Origin: Mariniblastus sp.
GTDB taxonomy: Bacteria > Planctomycetota > Planctomycetia > Pirellulales > Pirellulaceae
Direction of reading: 5' to 3'
DNA length: 64,000 nt
Assembly: GCA_022447605.1 (NCBI GenBank)
Contig: JAKVBG010000004.1
Span: 62,001-126,000, forward strand
The notes beneath the pieces are model-generated. The model had not been told where the DNA came from. It saw nothing but the letters and a program-made list of their open reading frames with translations, and ran no database searches. Each line of letters starts with the position of its first letter. Position 1 is the stretch's first letter. A program made the position numbers and the translations under genes. Shown in pieces: positions 8,757 through 17,066 of the stretch.

Positions 8757-10104
8757 GATTCGTCTCGTTTGCGAGCGGCTCATCGCGGAAGTTGGCCGTG
8801 GTGATGACCTCGGTCCGGCGCCGCATTTCGGCCAGTTCGGCTAGCCGTTCTGGAAAGTCTCGGGGGAATTCCCAGAAGACGCCGTTGGCGTTGCGGGCCA
8901 AACCGCGCTCGGCGGGCGTACGACCGAGAATAAAGGCGCCAATATCGGAACTGACCCACGGGTCCCGGTGGAAGTAGCCATGGCCCAGGAAGTTTTTATG
9001 CCGCTCCTCAGCTTCCGACGCATCGATCATCTGAATCTCGGGCACGCGCATCAGGGTTTGGCTCTCCCATGGTTCAAGCCTGTCCACAGCCCGACCCAAG
9101 CGGGCGTTACCATAGATCCACTGCGACATTTCAAGCGCCCGGTCCCGGGTTGAAGCGTAGACAGCCACCTGGCCGGAGACTTCATAGAAACGATCGTAGA
9201 CGGCATTGATGAAGGCCATCATGTCCATGTCGGGCGCGGCCAGTACCACATTGTGAACCGCATATTTTTCACGAATTTCTTCCGGCGTTAATTCGAATTC
9301 GAGCAAACGGATTTCGCGGAGGGCATTGACCACGATCGGCGACCCGGCACTGTGGGCGATGATCGTGATTGAGTCGATATCGCATTCCTTGGCCAGGTTG
9401 GAAACCAGGGCCCGGAAATGCCGGGTACTGTAAGTCGCATTGCCTTTGTCGGCCATGTAGCCCAACAGTTTGGCCTCCGACGGCCATTCGAAACTGATCA
9501 TGGCCCCCCGCCGCCCGAGGTAATGGTAGATCTCGGCAGCCAGCATCGTGTTATCGATGAAATCCGTGTTGTAGCCATGCACGAAAATCGTCGCCTGCCG
9601 GCTGCCAGTCCGCTCCAGCTGTTGCTTGACCGCCTTCACCCAGGGATGGTCGCCGTGGCGGACCACCTCATCCTTGACCCGCCAGGGAGAGACATCGGCC
9701 GACCAGGGGGTTAATTCGATCTCGGAAAACTCGACCTTGGCCTCTTTCTTGTCCCGCCGGGTGACTGTCTCTTGGCGCAGCTGATCGGGACTGAGCCCGG
9801 CACCGATCTTGACCTGGGCGATGCCCATCCTCGGCCGATGGCTGCGCTGGGTCCCAAACGGATCGAGCCCTGTTTTGTCCGGGTCGACATTCCGACCACT
9901 GACCACGAACACGGGTACGGTTTCTTCCACGTTTTGCCACGATTCCGCCGCCATCGAACCGGGGTAGGGCAAACCGGTGGTGATCCCGATCGGCGTCGGC
10001 ATCAAGCGACGCGAGTGGGTCGGGCCGAGGCAACCGGTCAGCAGCAAGAGCAGCAGGAAACTGGTTAATTGGACCGCCAGTCGATTGGCTGAAATATGAC
10101 GCAT
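8746..10104 (-). CDS. DUF900-type alpha/beta-hydrolase lipoprotein
   Basis: A 452-residue predicted lipoprotein. Starting at the ATG at 10104 gives MRHISANRLAVQL, a poly-leucine core and the lipobox LTGC, so the mature protein is probably lipid-anchored; an upstream start would spoil the signal peptide. The hydrolase domain shows TIFVHGYNTDF (oxyanion region), GAMISFEWPSEAKLLGY and ITIIAHSAGSPIV with the likely nucleophile serine in AHSAG, all typical of the DUF900 family. An aspartate in VLAAPDMDM and a histidine in FLGHGYFHRDPW could complete the triad. Its 3' end overlaps the sulfotransferase gene by 11 bp. An esterase or lipase-like activity is family knowledge; the substrate is unknown. 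Confidence 0.85.
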   Translation of the reverse strand: MRHISANRLAVQLTSFLLLLLLTGCLGPTHSRRLMPTPIGITTGLPYPGSMAAESWQNVEETVPVFVVSGRNVDPDKTGLDPFGTQRSHRPRMGIAQVKIGAGLSPDQLRQETVTRRDKKEAKVEFSEIELTPWSADVSPWRVKDEVVRHGDHPWVKAVKQQLERTGSRQATIFVHGYNTDFIDNTMLAAEIYHYLGRRGAMISFEWPSEAKLLGYMADKGNATYSTRHFRALVSNLAKECDIDSITIIAHSAGSPIVVNALREIRLLEFELTPEEIREKYAVHNVVLAAPDMDMMAFINAVYDRFYEVSGQVAVYASTRDRALEMSQWIYGNARLGRAVDRLEPWESQTLMRVPEIQMIDASEAEERHKNFLGHGYFHRDPWVSSDIGAFILGRTPAERGLARNANGVFWEFPRDFPERLAELAEMRRRTEVITTANFRDEPLANETNLTR

Positions 10105-10890
10105 GGAGAGTGCCGGTGCAAAAAGGCATAAGGTTCGCGCGGGATAATAGGTAGGTCGACCGGTAGCGACAACCCGGATCCCTTCGCTAGCAACCTCCTG
10201 TCTGCGCGGCACCTTACTTCCAAACGCCGGCCGATAGCCGTAAGACCGTTGGAAGTGGAGAGGCTACGGAGCGTGATGGAAGAGAGTGCCGGACAATCAA
10301 ATCGTTTGATGGGCCGAGTGCCCAGCCGCGCTGACCAGCAGGTGACAAACAGACGCCATTGTCGAGAGGAAACAAGTCGGCAGTTTGTCAGTTTGTCAGT
10401 TTGTCAGTTTGTAAAAGTAAAAGGCAAGGCTAAAAGGCAAAGCGTTCTCTTGTTCGTCCTCTCGCCGATCCACAAACTGGTCCGCAAACCGATCCAGAGC
10501 GCCGCGACTTCACCCTTTCTTCGAGAAATGAAAGTGAATCATTTCACGCTGAGTTGCTGTCGCCAAAAAAAATTTGATCGATTCCTGAGCCACCTGCCGA
10601 GAAGCTGCCTGACAAGCTGGGCAATTTGATTTTCGGTCGTCTAATTTTCCCCGCTTAATTCTGATCGTAACGGGCAGCATTCGAGTGAGCGACTCGCCCT
10701 AAACGGCCCCGGTCGGCCACCTCCACATTCCACCGTTCATTCGGGGGGGATGGAATCGCCCAATTCGATTCGTGATGATCCTTTTCGCGTGCCAACCTGA
10801 TTGAATTCTCAATGGTTTTGGCAAGGCAACCTACCAGTCGAGCGCGGTGTAGGGAGACCCTCGCCCGGCCCAACCGATTCCATCCTCTCC
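10105..10890. other. Long intergenic region, no convincing gene
   Basis: About 790 bp with no open frame that resembles a known protein. A frame of 126 codons at 10249-10629 is low in complexity and crosses the 8-bp tandem repeat, so I do not call it. The region should hold the promoter of the leftward lipoprotein gene and that of the secreted protein starting at 10891, but I see no clear -35/-10 pair. Confidence 0.6.
10381..10412. repeat. 8-bp tandem repeat, four perfect copies
   Basis: The unit CAGTTTGT is repeated four times without a mismatch in the non-coding gap. It is followed by an A/G-rich stretch containing a near repeat (AAAAGGCAAGGCTAAAAGGCAAAG). Such an array is prone to slippage and could vary between strains. 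It has no spacers and is too short to be a CRISPR. Confidence 0.9.
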
Positions 10891-11289
10891 ATGAAACGAC
10901 TCTTCCCCTTCATTGCGTGGACCGTGCTGCTCGCCTCGACAGGCGTCGTCCGCCCCTGTTCCGCTTCGATTGAATCGGCCCTCGATTCACGGGAGATGGT
11001 CGATCAAATTTCGTCGGGAAGTGATTCCGATGGCCCGTGCCTGCCGGAAAAACCACAAGTCGAAAAGGGCAACCCGCCGTCAGCTCTCCCCTGTTCGATC
11101 GCCTCAGGTGCACTGGCCAGCCATGCCTTTGGCCTGCATGCGACGTTCCCAAAAACAGGCTTCAAATTTCAGCTCTCATCGCAGCACAAGGTCTACCTGA
11201 AGACCACGCTTCAATGGCCAACCCCTCCTCTGTGGGAGATCCTCAAAGTTCCCATTGTGACTGACTCCAATCGTGCGTTAGTCAATTGA
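10891..11289 (+). CDS. Short secreted hypothetical protein upstream of PEP-CTERM genes
   Basis: A 132-residue protein if it starts at the ATG at 10891: MKRLFPFIAWTVLLASTG is a standard signal peptide, with cleavage probable after CSAS. A longer frame exists from 10801 but would bury the signal peptide. The rest is polar with scattered cysteines (PCLPEKP, LPCSIASG) and no motif I recognise. It has no PEP-CTERM tail. It ends 44 bp before the first PEP-CTERM gene on the same strand, so they may share a transcript. The lack of homology signs keeps confidence moderate. Confidence 0.5.
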   Translation: MKRLFPFIAWTVLLASTGVVRPCSASIESALDSREMVDQISSGSDSDGPCLPEKPQVEKGNPPSALPCSIASGALASHAFGLHATFPKTGFKFQLSSQHKVYLKTTLQWPTPPLWEILKVPIVTDSNRALVN

Positions 11290-11333
11290 CACAATGACAA
11301 TGATTCCATCAGTAAATTTTGAGGAATGAATTA

Positions 11334-11936
11334 ATGAAAACCAAGATTGCTGTAATGATCGCGCTGCTGGCGATGGGGACGACCCATCAAGCCTCAGCCG
11401 CCGTTCATGGATTGAACGTTTCCCAGATGGTGGGTCAAACGGTCGAATCCAGTTTCGGCTACACGTTTATCAGTGGCTGGACGGCAGCTCCAACGTATGG
11501 TGATGGTGTCACCATGCAGGGAGCAGCCGGTGCCAGCGACAACCTGGGGATTGCCGGTTTCGTCTTTTTCGAGATCTCCGCCTCCGACTTGATCACGTTC
11601 CTGGCAGGTGCCACCGATGGTGACACGTTTGCCATGCGGGTCTGGAACGATGACAACAACGATACCTGGCGGGGTGGTATCTGGTTCGACGAAAATGGTA
11701 CGCGGAAAATCGCCGATGTCCTGGAAAACCCCGATTCCTTTTCATCCATTGTTCAACTGACAATGGATGATATTAGCGGGATTACCAAGCTCGGCCTCTA
11801 TATCGAAAATCCGTCGATGGAGCAGGGCGACACTTACCATGTCTCGTTTGCTGCCGTCCCCGAACCGGGAACGATGGTGATATGGAGCATGCTCGGTGGC
11901 CTCGGCCTCGTGATTTCACGACGCCGAAAAGGCTAG
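11334..11936 (+). CDS. PEP-CTERM sorting-domain protein, copy 1
   Basis: A 200-residue exported protein. The ATG at 11334 follows a GAGG ribosome-binding site 9 bp upstream and begins MKTKIAVMIALLAMG with cleavage likely after QASA. The C-terminus is a textbook PEP-CTERM signal: VPEPGTM near residue 174, a hydrophobic helix (MLGGLGLVI) and a basic end (SRRRKG). Such proteins are cut and surface-anchored by an exosortase, and an exosortase gene lies about 2 kb downstream. The central part (WTAAPTYGDGVTM, GASDNLG, WNDDNNDTW) looks like a small beta-sandwich rich in Asp and Gly. It is a paralogue of the next gene, identical at well over half of positions by eye. Confidence 0.9.
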   Translation: MKTKIAVMIALLAMGTTHQASAAVHGLNVSQMVGQTVESSFGYTFISGWTAAPTYGDGVTMQGAAGASDNLGIAGFVFFEISASDLITFLAGATDGDTFAMRVWNDDNNDTWRGGIWFDENGTRKIADVLENPDSFSSIVQLTMDDISGITKLGLYIENPSMEQGDTYHVSFAAVPEPGTMVIWSMLGGLGLVISRRRKG

Positions 11937-11986
11937 TCTTCTCACCGGGTCGCTCCCACCGACCAGGGAATGAGCCGAGATGTTTG

Positions 11987-12010
11987 GCCGGCGATCTTCG
12001 GGTCGCCGGC
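11987..12010 (+). terminator. Rho-independent terminator-like hairpin after PEP-CTERM copy 1
   Basis: A 10-bp stem (GCCGGCGATC / GGTCGCCGGC, one G-T pair) closed by a UUCG tetraloop, about 50 bp after the stop codon, followed by only a short pyrimidine run (TCTTT). The stem-loop is nearly identical to the hairpin after copy 2. Confidence 0.75.
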
Positions 12011-12373
12011 TCTTTCCACTCCCCTTGGTTCCGAATCTTTCCCCAACGGGCCTGCGGTTGTCACCGTGTGAGGCAAAGCGCTCGACCTGGCCCGCCCAAC
12101 GGCAAATAAACGCTTCATTGCGTGGGATTTTGTGGTTTCTTACTGAAACTCGGCCGTGCATGCCGGCCCCAGAAATCGATCTGGAGAGTCGGCCAGATCG
12201 GGAAATCTCATTTTTTTCACAGTTTATAGGGGTTGCGCTGGAATTTCGGATACGAGTTGATAGATTGTTAGAAGCCGGAATGGATGTCCTGCCAGGGGCA
12301 ACCTCCCCGTTTTATGAATCACGAATCGACACCTGGCAACTTTTCAGAGCAAAAAATCATTTGGAGTGACACC
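12011..12373. other. Intergenic region between the two PEP-CTERM genes
   Basis: Apart from the terminator just before it I see no gene. The last 160 bp are more AT-rich than the surroundings, as expected of the promoter region of copy 2. No ribosome-binding site stronger than GGAG (12363-12366) is seen. Confidence 0.5.
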
Positions 12374-12976
12374 ATGAAAACAAAAATGGCATTGATGGCT
12401 GCGCTGGTGGCTGTTGGCTTTGCCCATCAATCTGACGCTGCGATTCGCGGCCTGACCGTCGACCAAATGGTCAACATGACAGTTGAGTCGAGTAATGGGT
12501 ATACATTCATTGATGGCTGGACGGCCGCTCCCACATACGGTGATGGTGTTACGATGTCGGGCGTTGCCGGTGCAAGTGATAACCTTGGCCTTCGCGGGTT
12601 TGTCTTCTTTGAATTGACACCGACTGATTTGGCCGACTTTAAAGCGGGTGCTGCCGATGGTGACACGTACGCAATGCAAGCCTGGAATGACGACAACAAC
12701 GATCCTTGGATCGTTGGAATCTGGTATCAAAATACGAGTGGATTCGCCTTCCGGGACCAAGTCCTAGAAGATCCTGATGGGGTGTCTTCAAAGCTGGAAG
12801 TAACCTTGACCAACGTCAGCTCGATCACCAATTTGGGTGTCTATTTTGTGAACCCGGGTTCCCAGGGTGACACGTACCATATCTCTTTCGCTGAAGTCCC
12901 CGAACCGGGAACGATGGCGATCTGGACGGTTCTAGGTGGCCTCGGCTTGGTGATTTCACGCCGCCGAAAAAGTTAG
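12374..12976 (+). CDS. PEP-CTERM sorting-domain protein, copy 2
   Basis: A 200-residue exported protein, the same length as copy 1. The ATG at 12374 follows GGAG and starts MKTKMALMAALVAVG, with cleavage likely after SDA. The C-terminal sorting signal VPEPGTM, the hydrophobic segment (VLGGLGLVI) and SRRRKS are almost the same as in copy 1. The shared core includes YTFIDGWTAAPTYGDGVTM, GASDNLG and WNDDNNDPW; the copies differ most between residues 110 and 165. No enzymatic motif is present, so a structural role in the matrix or cell envelope is likely. It is a probable substrate of the exosortase at 13885. Confidence 0.9.
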   Translation: MKTKMALMAALVAVGFAHQSDAAIRGLTVDQMVNMTVESSNGYTFIDGWTAAPTYGDGVTMSGVAGASDNLGLRGFVFFELTPTDLADFKAGAADGDTYAMQAWNDDNNDPWIVGIWYQNTSGFAFRDQVLEDPDGVSSKLEVTLTNVSSITNLGVYFVNPGSQGDTYHISFAEVPEPGTMAIWTVLGGLGLVISRRRKS

Positions 12977-13008
12977 TCACACCTTTCCAGCAAATCTGAA
13001 ATAGACAA

Positions 13009-13039
13009 CCGGCGATCTTCGGATCGCCGGTTTTTTTTT
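13009..13039 (+). terminator. Rho-independent terminator after PEP-CTERM copy 2
   Basis: A perfect 9-bp stem CCGGCGATC / GATCGCCGG with a UUCG tetraloop, followed by nine thymines. It lies 33 bp after the stop codon and is one of the clearest terminators in the window. Confidence 0.95.
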
Positions 13040-13884
13040 CGCTCCTCTTCCCCCTTCTCATACCGCCTACCGCAGAATGGCTCCTGCGCTGTTCTGACCC
13101 GTTGCCTTGCACGGCGTTACGGCGTTAACGAGGTGCAAAAATGCTCGATGTGGCTCTGCCGATTGTAACGGTCATTCAGGTTGTAGCGGCGCCGATTTAG
13201 CCAAGTCTCCCAGCCGACTCTCTGCCAGCGAGTGGTCCTCGTCACGCCCACCTAGGGAAGGTTCAAATTTGAAGGTTCCGTAAACTTTGATTGCGACCTG
13301 CAGACTGCCAGCAAACCCTTTAAAAAACGGGCATTATTGGCAGTTTAATTTGAACGAAATCCGAGAATGGATTATCATGGGAGCATCTCCTAAGATCCTG
13401 TTTTCTCATTCAAAAACTTATACATTCTCATGGCTCCCTATCACTTTTTTATCGCTCATCTGACATCTCATACTGAGACTTTCAACGCGTTGACCCGACC
13501 ATTCCTCCACATGGGAAACCGGTTCAGACGAAGGCTTGTAGCTACGGTGTTTGAAAGGCCCCATTTCAAGGAACAACCAGGATGCTTTTCCATCAGCCAA
13601 ACGACGATTCCGGAAGATAATATCCTTTTGGCAACCGTCCCAACTGTCGGCGCGCATTAGCGAACTGCCGGTAGCCTCCCCTGGGGCAAATTTCCCTGTT
13701 CATCAGCCGACAAGGCGGTTGGATTTGGGGAAGTACGACATACCAGCTTTTCCAAAGCGGTAAGCTTACCCTCACGGAACTTGCGGGCTGACAACGTTTA
13801 CCACTGTTTTCTTACAGCAAACGAGGTGTCACCCACGGGGACGGAGTGCGTCAATAGGCAATCGATTAGACAAATTCAAGACAG
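13040..13884. other. Long leader region of the exosortase cluster, no gene seen
   Basis: About 845 bp without a supportable gene; frames of 60-140 codons here lack start signals or recognisable sequence. It probably contains the promoter of the long exopolysaccharide cluster. I looked for the -24/-12 (sigma-54) pattern that drives some proteobacterial exosortase loci and found no good match. Confidence 0.5.
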
Positions 13885-14883
13885 ATGCCCGAAAAGAAAA
13901 AGAAGTCAAAATCGAAGAAGAACAGTCAACCGGCCGGCCAACCGCAGCAGGTCTCGCCGGAGGTTGCTGTCGTCAACCCCGAGCCTGGGTCCCGACAAGC
14001 ATGGGGAATCCTGTTGGCCTTGGTGGCCGTCCTGTTCCTCTGGTCCTACTGGGAAACCCTGGTCTTCCTGGTTCAGCAATGGTACCAGGTTCCCGATTAT
14101 TCACACGGCTTCCTCGTTGTTCCCATCGCGGTTTATTTCCTGTGGAGTCGTCGAGAAGACTTTACTCGCAGCCCCAAGGTCATTAGCTGGGCCGGCGCCA
14201 GCCTGATTGCCGCCGCCTGCGCGGTTCGACTGCTCGGTTCCCTGTATTACCTGGAAGCCTTGCAGGGTTGGTCGATACCGATCTGGATCCTGGGAGTCAT
14301 CTGGATGTTCTTCGGCTGGCAAGCCTTTCTCTGGTCGCTACCGGGGATCGGCTTTCTTGTTTTCATGGTCCCGCTACCCTACTCGATTGAAATCATGCTA
14401 GGTGTGCCGCTGCAGAATATTTCGACCAAGATTAGCCTGTTCGTCCTGCAATGCCTGGGGCAACCGGCAATCGCCGAAGGGACGACCATTTCATTGGGCG
14501 CCCATACGCTGGAAGTAGCTCGCGCCTGTTCCGGCATGCGAATTTTCTTCGGCATAGCGGCCCTGGCTTACGCATTCATCCTGCTATTTCAACGTCCTTT
14601 CTGGACCAAGTTGATGCTGGTCGTGGCGATCCTGCCCATCACGTTGGTCTCCAATTCAGTGAGAATCGTGTCGATCGGTCTGTTCATGCAATTGGGCATG
14701 GATGAAACCGCCCGACACCTGGGCCATGACCTGGCGGGGATGCTCATGATCCCGCTGGCGGCTGGCCTGTTTGCGCTGACCCTGTTCTACCTGGACAAAC
14801 TATTTCCAGTCGTCTCAAGTTTCGACGCCCGCTCCATGATGCAAAAACAGAGCGCTGTCCGTACACCCAGTTCCTCTACCTAG
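13885..14883 (+). CDS. Exosortase (transpeptidase for PEP-CTERM proteins)
   Basis: A 332-residue integral membrane protein with about eight hydrophobic segments after a very basic N-terminus (MPEKKKKSKSKK). The exosortase catalytic residues are all visible: Cys215 in VARACSGMR, Arg260 in SNSVRIVS and His281 in HLGHDLAG. The DYSHGFLVVPIA motif near residue 71 is also typical. Exosortases cleave the PEP-CTERM signal at the membrane and pass the protein on to the cell surface. The EpsI-like accessory is encoded separately at 22076 rather than fused. The cluster with polysaccharide genes is the usual context. I cannot decide which named exosortase subtype it is; the organism suggests a planctomycete-type variant. 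Confidence 0.93.
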   Translation: MPEKKKKSKSKKNSQPAGQPQQVSPEVAVVNPEPGSRQAWGILLALVAVLFLWSYWETLVFLVQQWYQVPDYSHGFLVVPIAVYFLWSRREDFTRSPKVISWAGASLIAAACAVRLLGSLYYLEALQGWSIPIWILGVIWMFFGWQAFLWSLPGIGFLVFMVPLPYSIEIMLGVPLQNISTKISLFVLQCLGQPAIAEGTTISLGAHTLEVARACSGMRIFFGIAALAYAFILLFQRPFWTKLMLVVAILPITLVSNSVRIVSIGLFMQLGMDETARHLGHDLAGMLMIPLAAGLFALTLFYLDKLFPVVSSFDARSMMQKQSAVRTPSSST

Positions 14884-14892
14884 TTGGCAACC

Positions 14893-17025
14893 ATGAATAA
14901 ACAGAGCTTCAATCAAAAACCTGGACCCCAGCCCAACTTCCAGATCCTGGCAAAACTCGTTTTGCGAAAATGGACTGTCCTGGCAGTGGCCTGCGGCCTT
15001 GTCCTGGCCGCCCTGGCTGCGGCTGTTACGATCTGGGCATGGGAGCCTTCCTATGACGCCAAGCAGTTTGTCCAGATCAGACAGAACCGGGAATTCATCG
15101 CGCTGGATGAAAGCACGAACAAGAAAATGGACCCGAAACGATATCTGGCCCCCGTGACCAGTGAACCGTTGCTGCGCGCTTTGCTTACGGAACAGGCCAT
15201 TATTCAAAGGCGACCCACGATTCAGGTAGAGGACCTGCAGAAGATGGTTCGTTACGAGCCGATCGGCGGTGAGCTCTACGCAATTATCTGCCGCGATCAG
15301 GACCCTGTGCTGGCCGCCGTCGTCTCCGAATTGGCAACCCAGGAGCTACTCAATGGAATCAACGAGGATCGACAAAACAGCTTGGAAAAACTGCGTCAGA
15401 AGATTGACCAGAAAATCCTGACCGCCCAGGCAGACGTCAACAACCTGAGCGACAAGATGCGCGACTTGAATGAGCGCCGCATGTTGGCCGAACCAGGGGA
15501 CCCAACCCGAGCCGATCCCAGCGGACTGATTCGCTTAAACCGGGAAAGCGATATGGATTCCTCGCAGGACGAGATGCAAAAGCTGGAAATCACGCTGGTG
15601 CAGAAAAAGCTGGCGCTGGAAAACACCGAAGAAGAGTTCGAAGCGGTCATGATTGCGCCAATCGTCAATGGATCACCCATCCTGGCAGCCATTGATGACC
15701 AGATACGAAAGTTGAAGGAAGAACGAGCCAATGTGATCCGTCTCGGATCAGGCCACCCCACGGTTGTCAACATCAACGAGCGACTGGTTCGTGCACAACA
15801 AAATCGATCCGGGGAAAAAGCTACCTTGATGGAATCCACCAAAGATGAGTGGATCGAGAACACAAAGGCTCAACTGACCAACGATATCAAGTCGATCGAG
15901 ATGAACATTGAGCGGCTCAGGTCCGGCATCCAGGCTGACAAGTCCGAAATTGCCCTGTTGGAAAACGAATACAAAGAGAACAACGACCTCGATTTTGCAA
16001 TCATGCAACTCGGGTGGGAACGCGACCGGGCCGCAGAAAACCTGAGCTATTGGAACACGGAACTCAGCAATGTCAGCGGTAAACAGCTGGCCGATTTTGA
16101 CGTCACGCTGTTTGGCCCAGGCAACAGCACTGCTGTACCGGTACCAACCAAGCCGGTTGAACAATACCCCTACCGCCTACTGGCGGTCATCTGCCTGCCT
16201 GCGTTCATCCTACCGTTTGCACTGGCGTTCCTATGGGAATTCAAACTTCAACGGATTAGCCACCCACAACAAGTTCAGGAGCAGGTATCGTCCAATTTGC
16301 TGGGCGAGGTTGCCGATCTGCCGACTCGCTATCAAAGTGCTTCCCGATTGAGCAGTCAGAAAATCACGAAACAGCTACGTCTGTATGAAGAGAGTGTTGA
16401 CAATCTCAGTGCGATCATGATGCATATTGCCGATGCAAAACCGATGACTTTTTCTGTCACCAGCGCGTCGAGCAATGAAGGGAAAACCACTCTGTCATCC
16501 CAATTGGCCATCAGTTCATCCCGTTCCCATTTTGGCCGCACCTTGCTGATCGATGCAGACTTGCGATCACCCAGCCTGCATCGGCTGTTTGACTTGCCCA
16601 TGCAGCCTGGACTGGTGGACGCATTGTCGACCGATGCAACGGATTCGTTGCTGGGCGATGTCATCTGCAGTACGCAGATTGAAAACCTGGATATCCTCAC
16701 AGCCGGCAAGCTGACCAGTAGCCCTCGTCGTTATTTTTCAGGCCCGTCATGGCGTCGTCTGCTCGATCAGCTCCGTCAGAAATATGACTACATCGTGATT
16801 GACACGCCACCCGTTCTCGCCGCCAGTGAATCATTGGCCATTTCCAAGGAATGTGATCACACCTTGATGTGTGTCTTGCGAGACGTGAGTGTCACGGATT
16901 CTGTAAAGCGGGCCTATGAACGTCTGACCGCAGCCGATGTCAACGTCGTTGGCTACGCCTTCAGCGGCGTACCGCAATACGAGTACGCCATCAAATACGG
17001 CAGCTACGAATACAACATGTCCTAA
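14893..17025 (+). CDS. Wzz-type chain-length regulator fused to a tyrosine autokinase
   Basis: A 710-residue BY-kinase. The ATG at 14893 is used rather than the TTG at 14884. A Wzz domain is framed by transmembrane helices at about 28-48 and 424-449, with a long coiled coil between. The cytoplasmic kinase has Walker A SASSNEGKTT (about 523-533), Walker A' LLIDADLR (about 552) and Walker B YIVIDTPPV (about 633). The C-terminus carries a tyrosine cluster (YEYAIKYGSYEY), the expected autophosphorylation site. It would control polymer length and export in a Wzy-dependent pathway. It starts 10 bp after the exosortase stop and is surely in the same operon. Confidence 0.93.
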   Translation: MNKQSFNQKPGPQPNFQILAKLVLRKWTVLAVACGLVLAALAAAVTIWAWEPSYDAKQFVQIRQNREFIALDESTNKKMDPKRYLAPVTSEPLLRALLTEQAIIQRRPTIQVEDLQKMVRYEPIGGELYAIICRDQDPVLAAVVSELATQELLNGINEDRQNSLEKLRQKIDQKILTAQADVNNLSDKMRDLNERRMLAEPGDPTRADPSGLIRLNRESDMDSSQDEMQKLEITLVQKKLALENTEEEFEAVMIAPIVNGSPILAAIDDQIRKLKEERANVIRLGSGHPTVVNINERLVRAQQNRSGEKATLMESTKDEWIENTKAQLTNDIKSIEMNIERLRSGIQADKSEIALLENEYKENNDLDFAIMQLGWERDRAAENLSYWNTELSNVSGKQLADFDVTLFGPGNSTAVPVPTKPVEQYPYRLLAVICLPAFILPFALAFLWEFKLQRISHPQQVQEQVSSNLLGEVADLPTRYQSASRLSSQKITKQLRLYEESVDNLSAIMMHIADAKPMTFSVTSASSNEGKTTLSSQLAISSSRSHFGRTLLIDADLRSPSLHRLFDLPMQPGLVDALSTDATDSLLGDVICSTQIENLDILTAGKLTSSPRRYFSGPSWRRLLDQLRQKYDYIVIDTPPVLAASESLAISKECDHTLMCVLRDVSVTDSVKRAYERLTAADVNVVGYAFSGVPQYEYAIKYGSYEYNMS

Positions 17026-17066
17026 TCCACTCAGCTTCCCAAGCTATTCTTTTTTTTTAGTCAGCA

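Noticed and set aside
10381-10412. CRISPR-like array
   Set aside because: Unit of 8 bp without spacers; no cas genes in the window.
10249-10629. Possible gene of 126 codons
   Set aside because: Its sequence runs through the 8-bp tandem repeat and low-complexity DNA, and lacks a ribosome-binding site.
13339-13356. Sigma-54-type promoter near TTGGCAGTTTAATTTGA
   Set aside because: The GG at -24 is present, but the -12 GC is replaced by TG, so it does not meet the consensus.
13781-14206. Open frame of 141 codons overlapping the exosortase start
   Set aside because: It runs in another frame through the exosortase gene and has no motif.
17049-17060. Terminator suggested by nine thymines before the TPR gene
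   Set aside because: No hairpin precedes the T-run, and the genes on both sides look like one operon.
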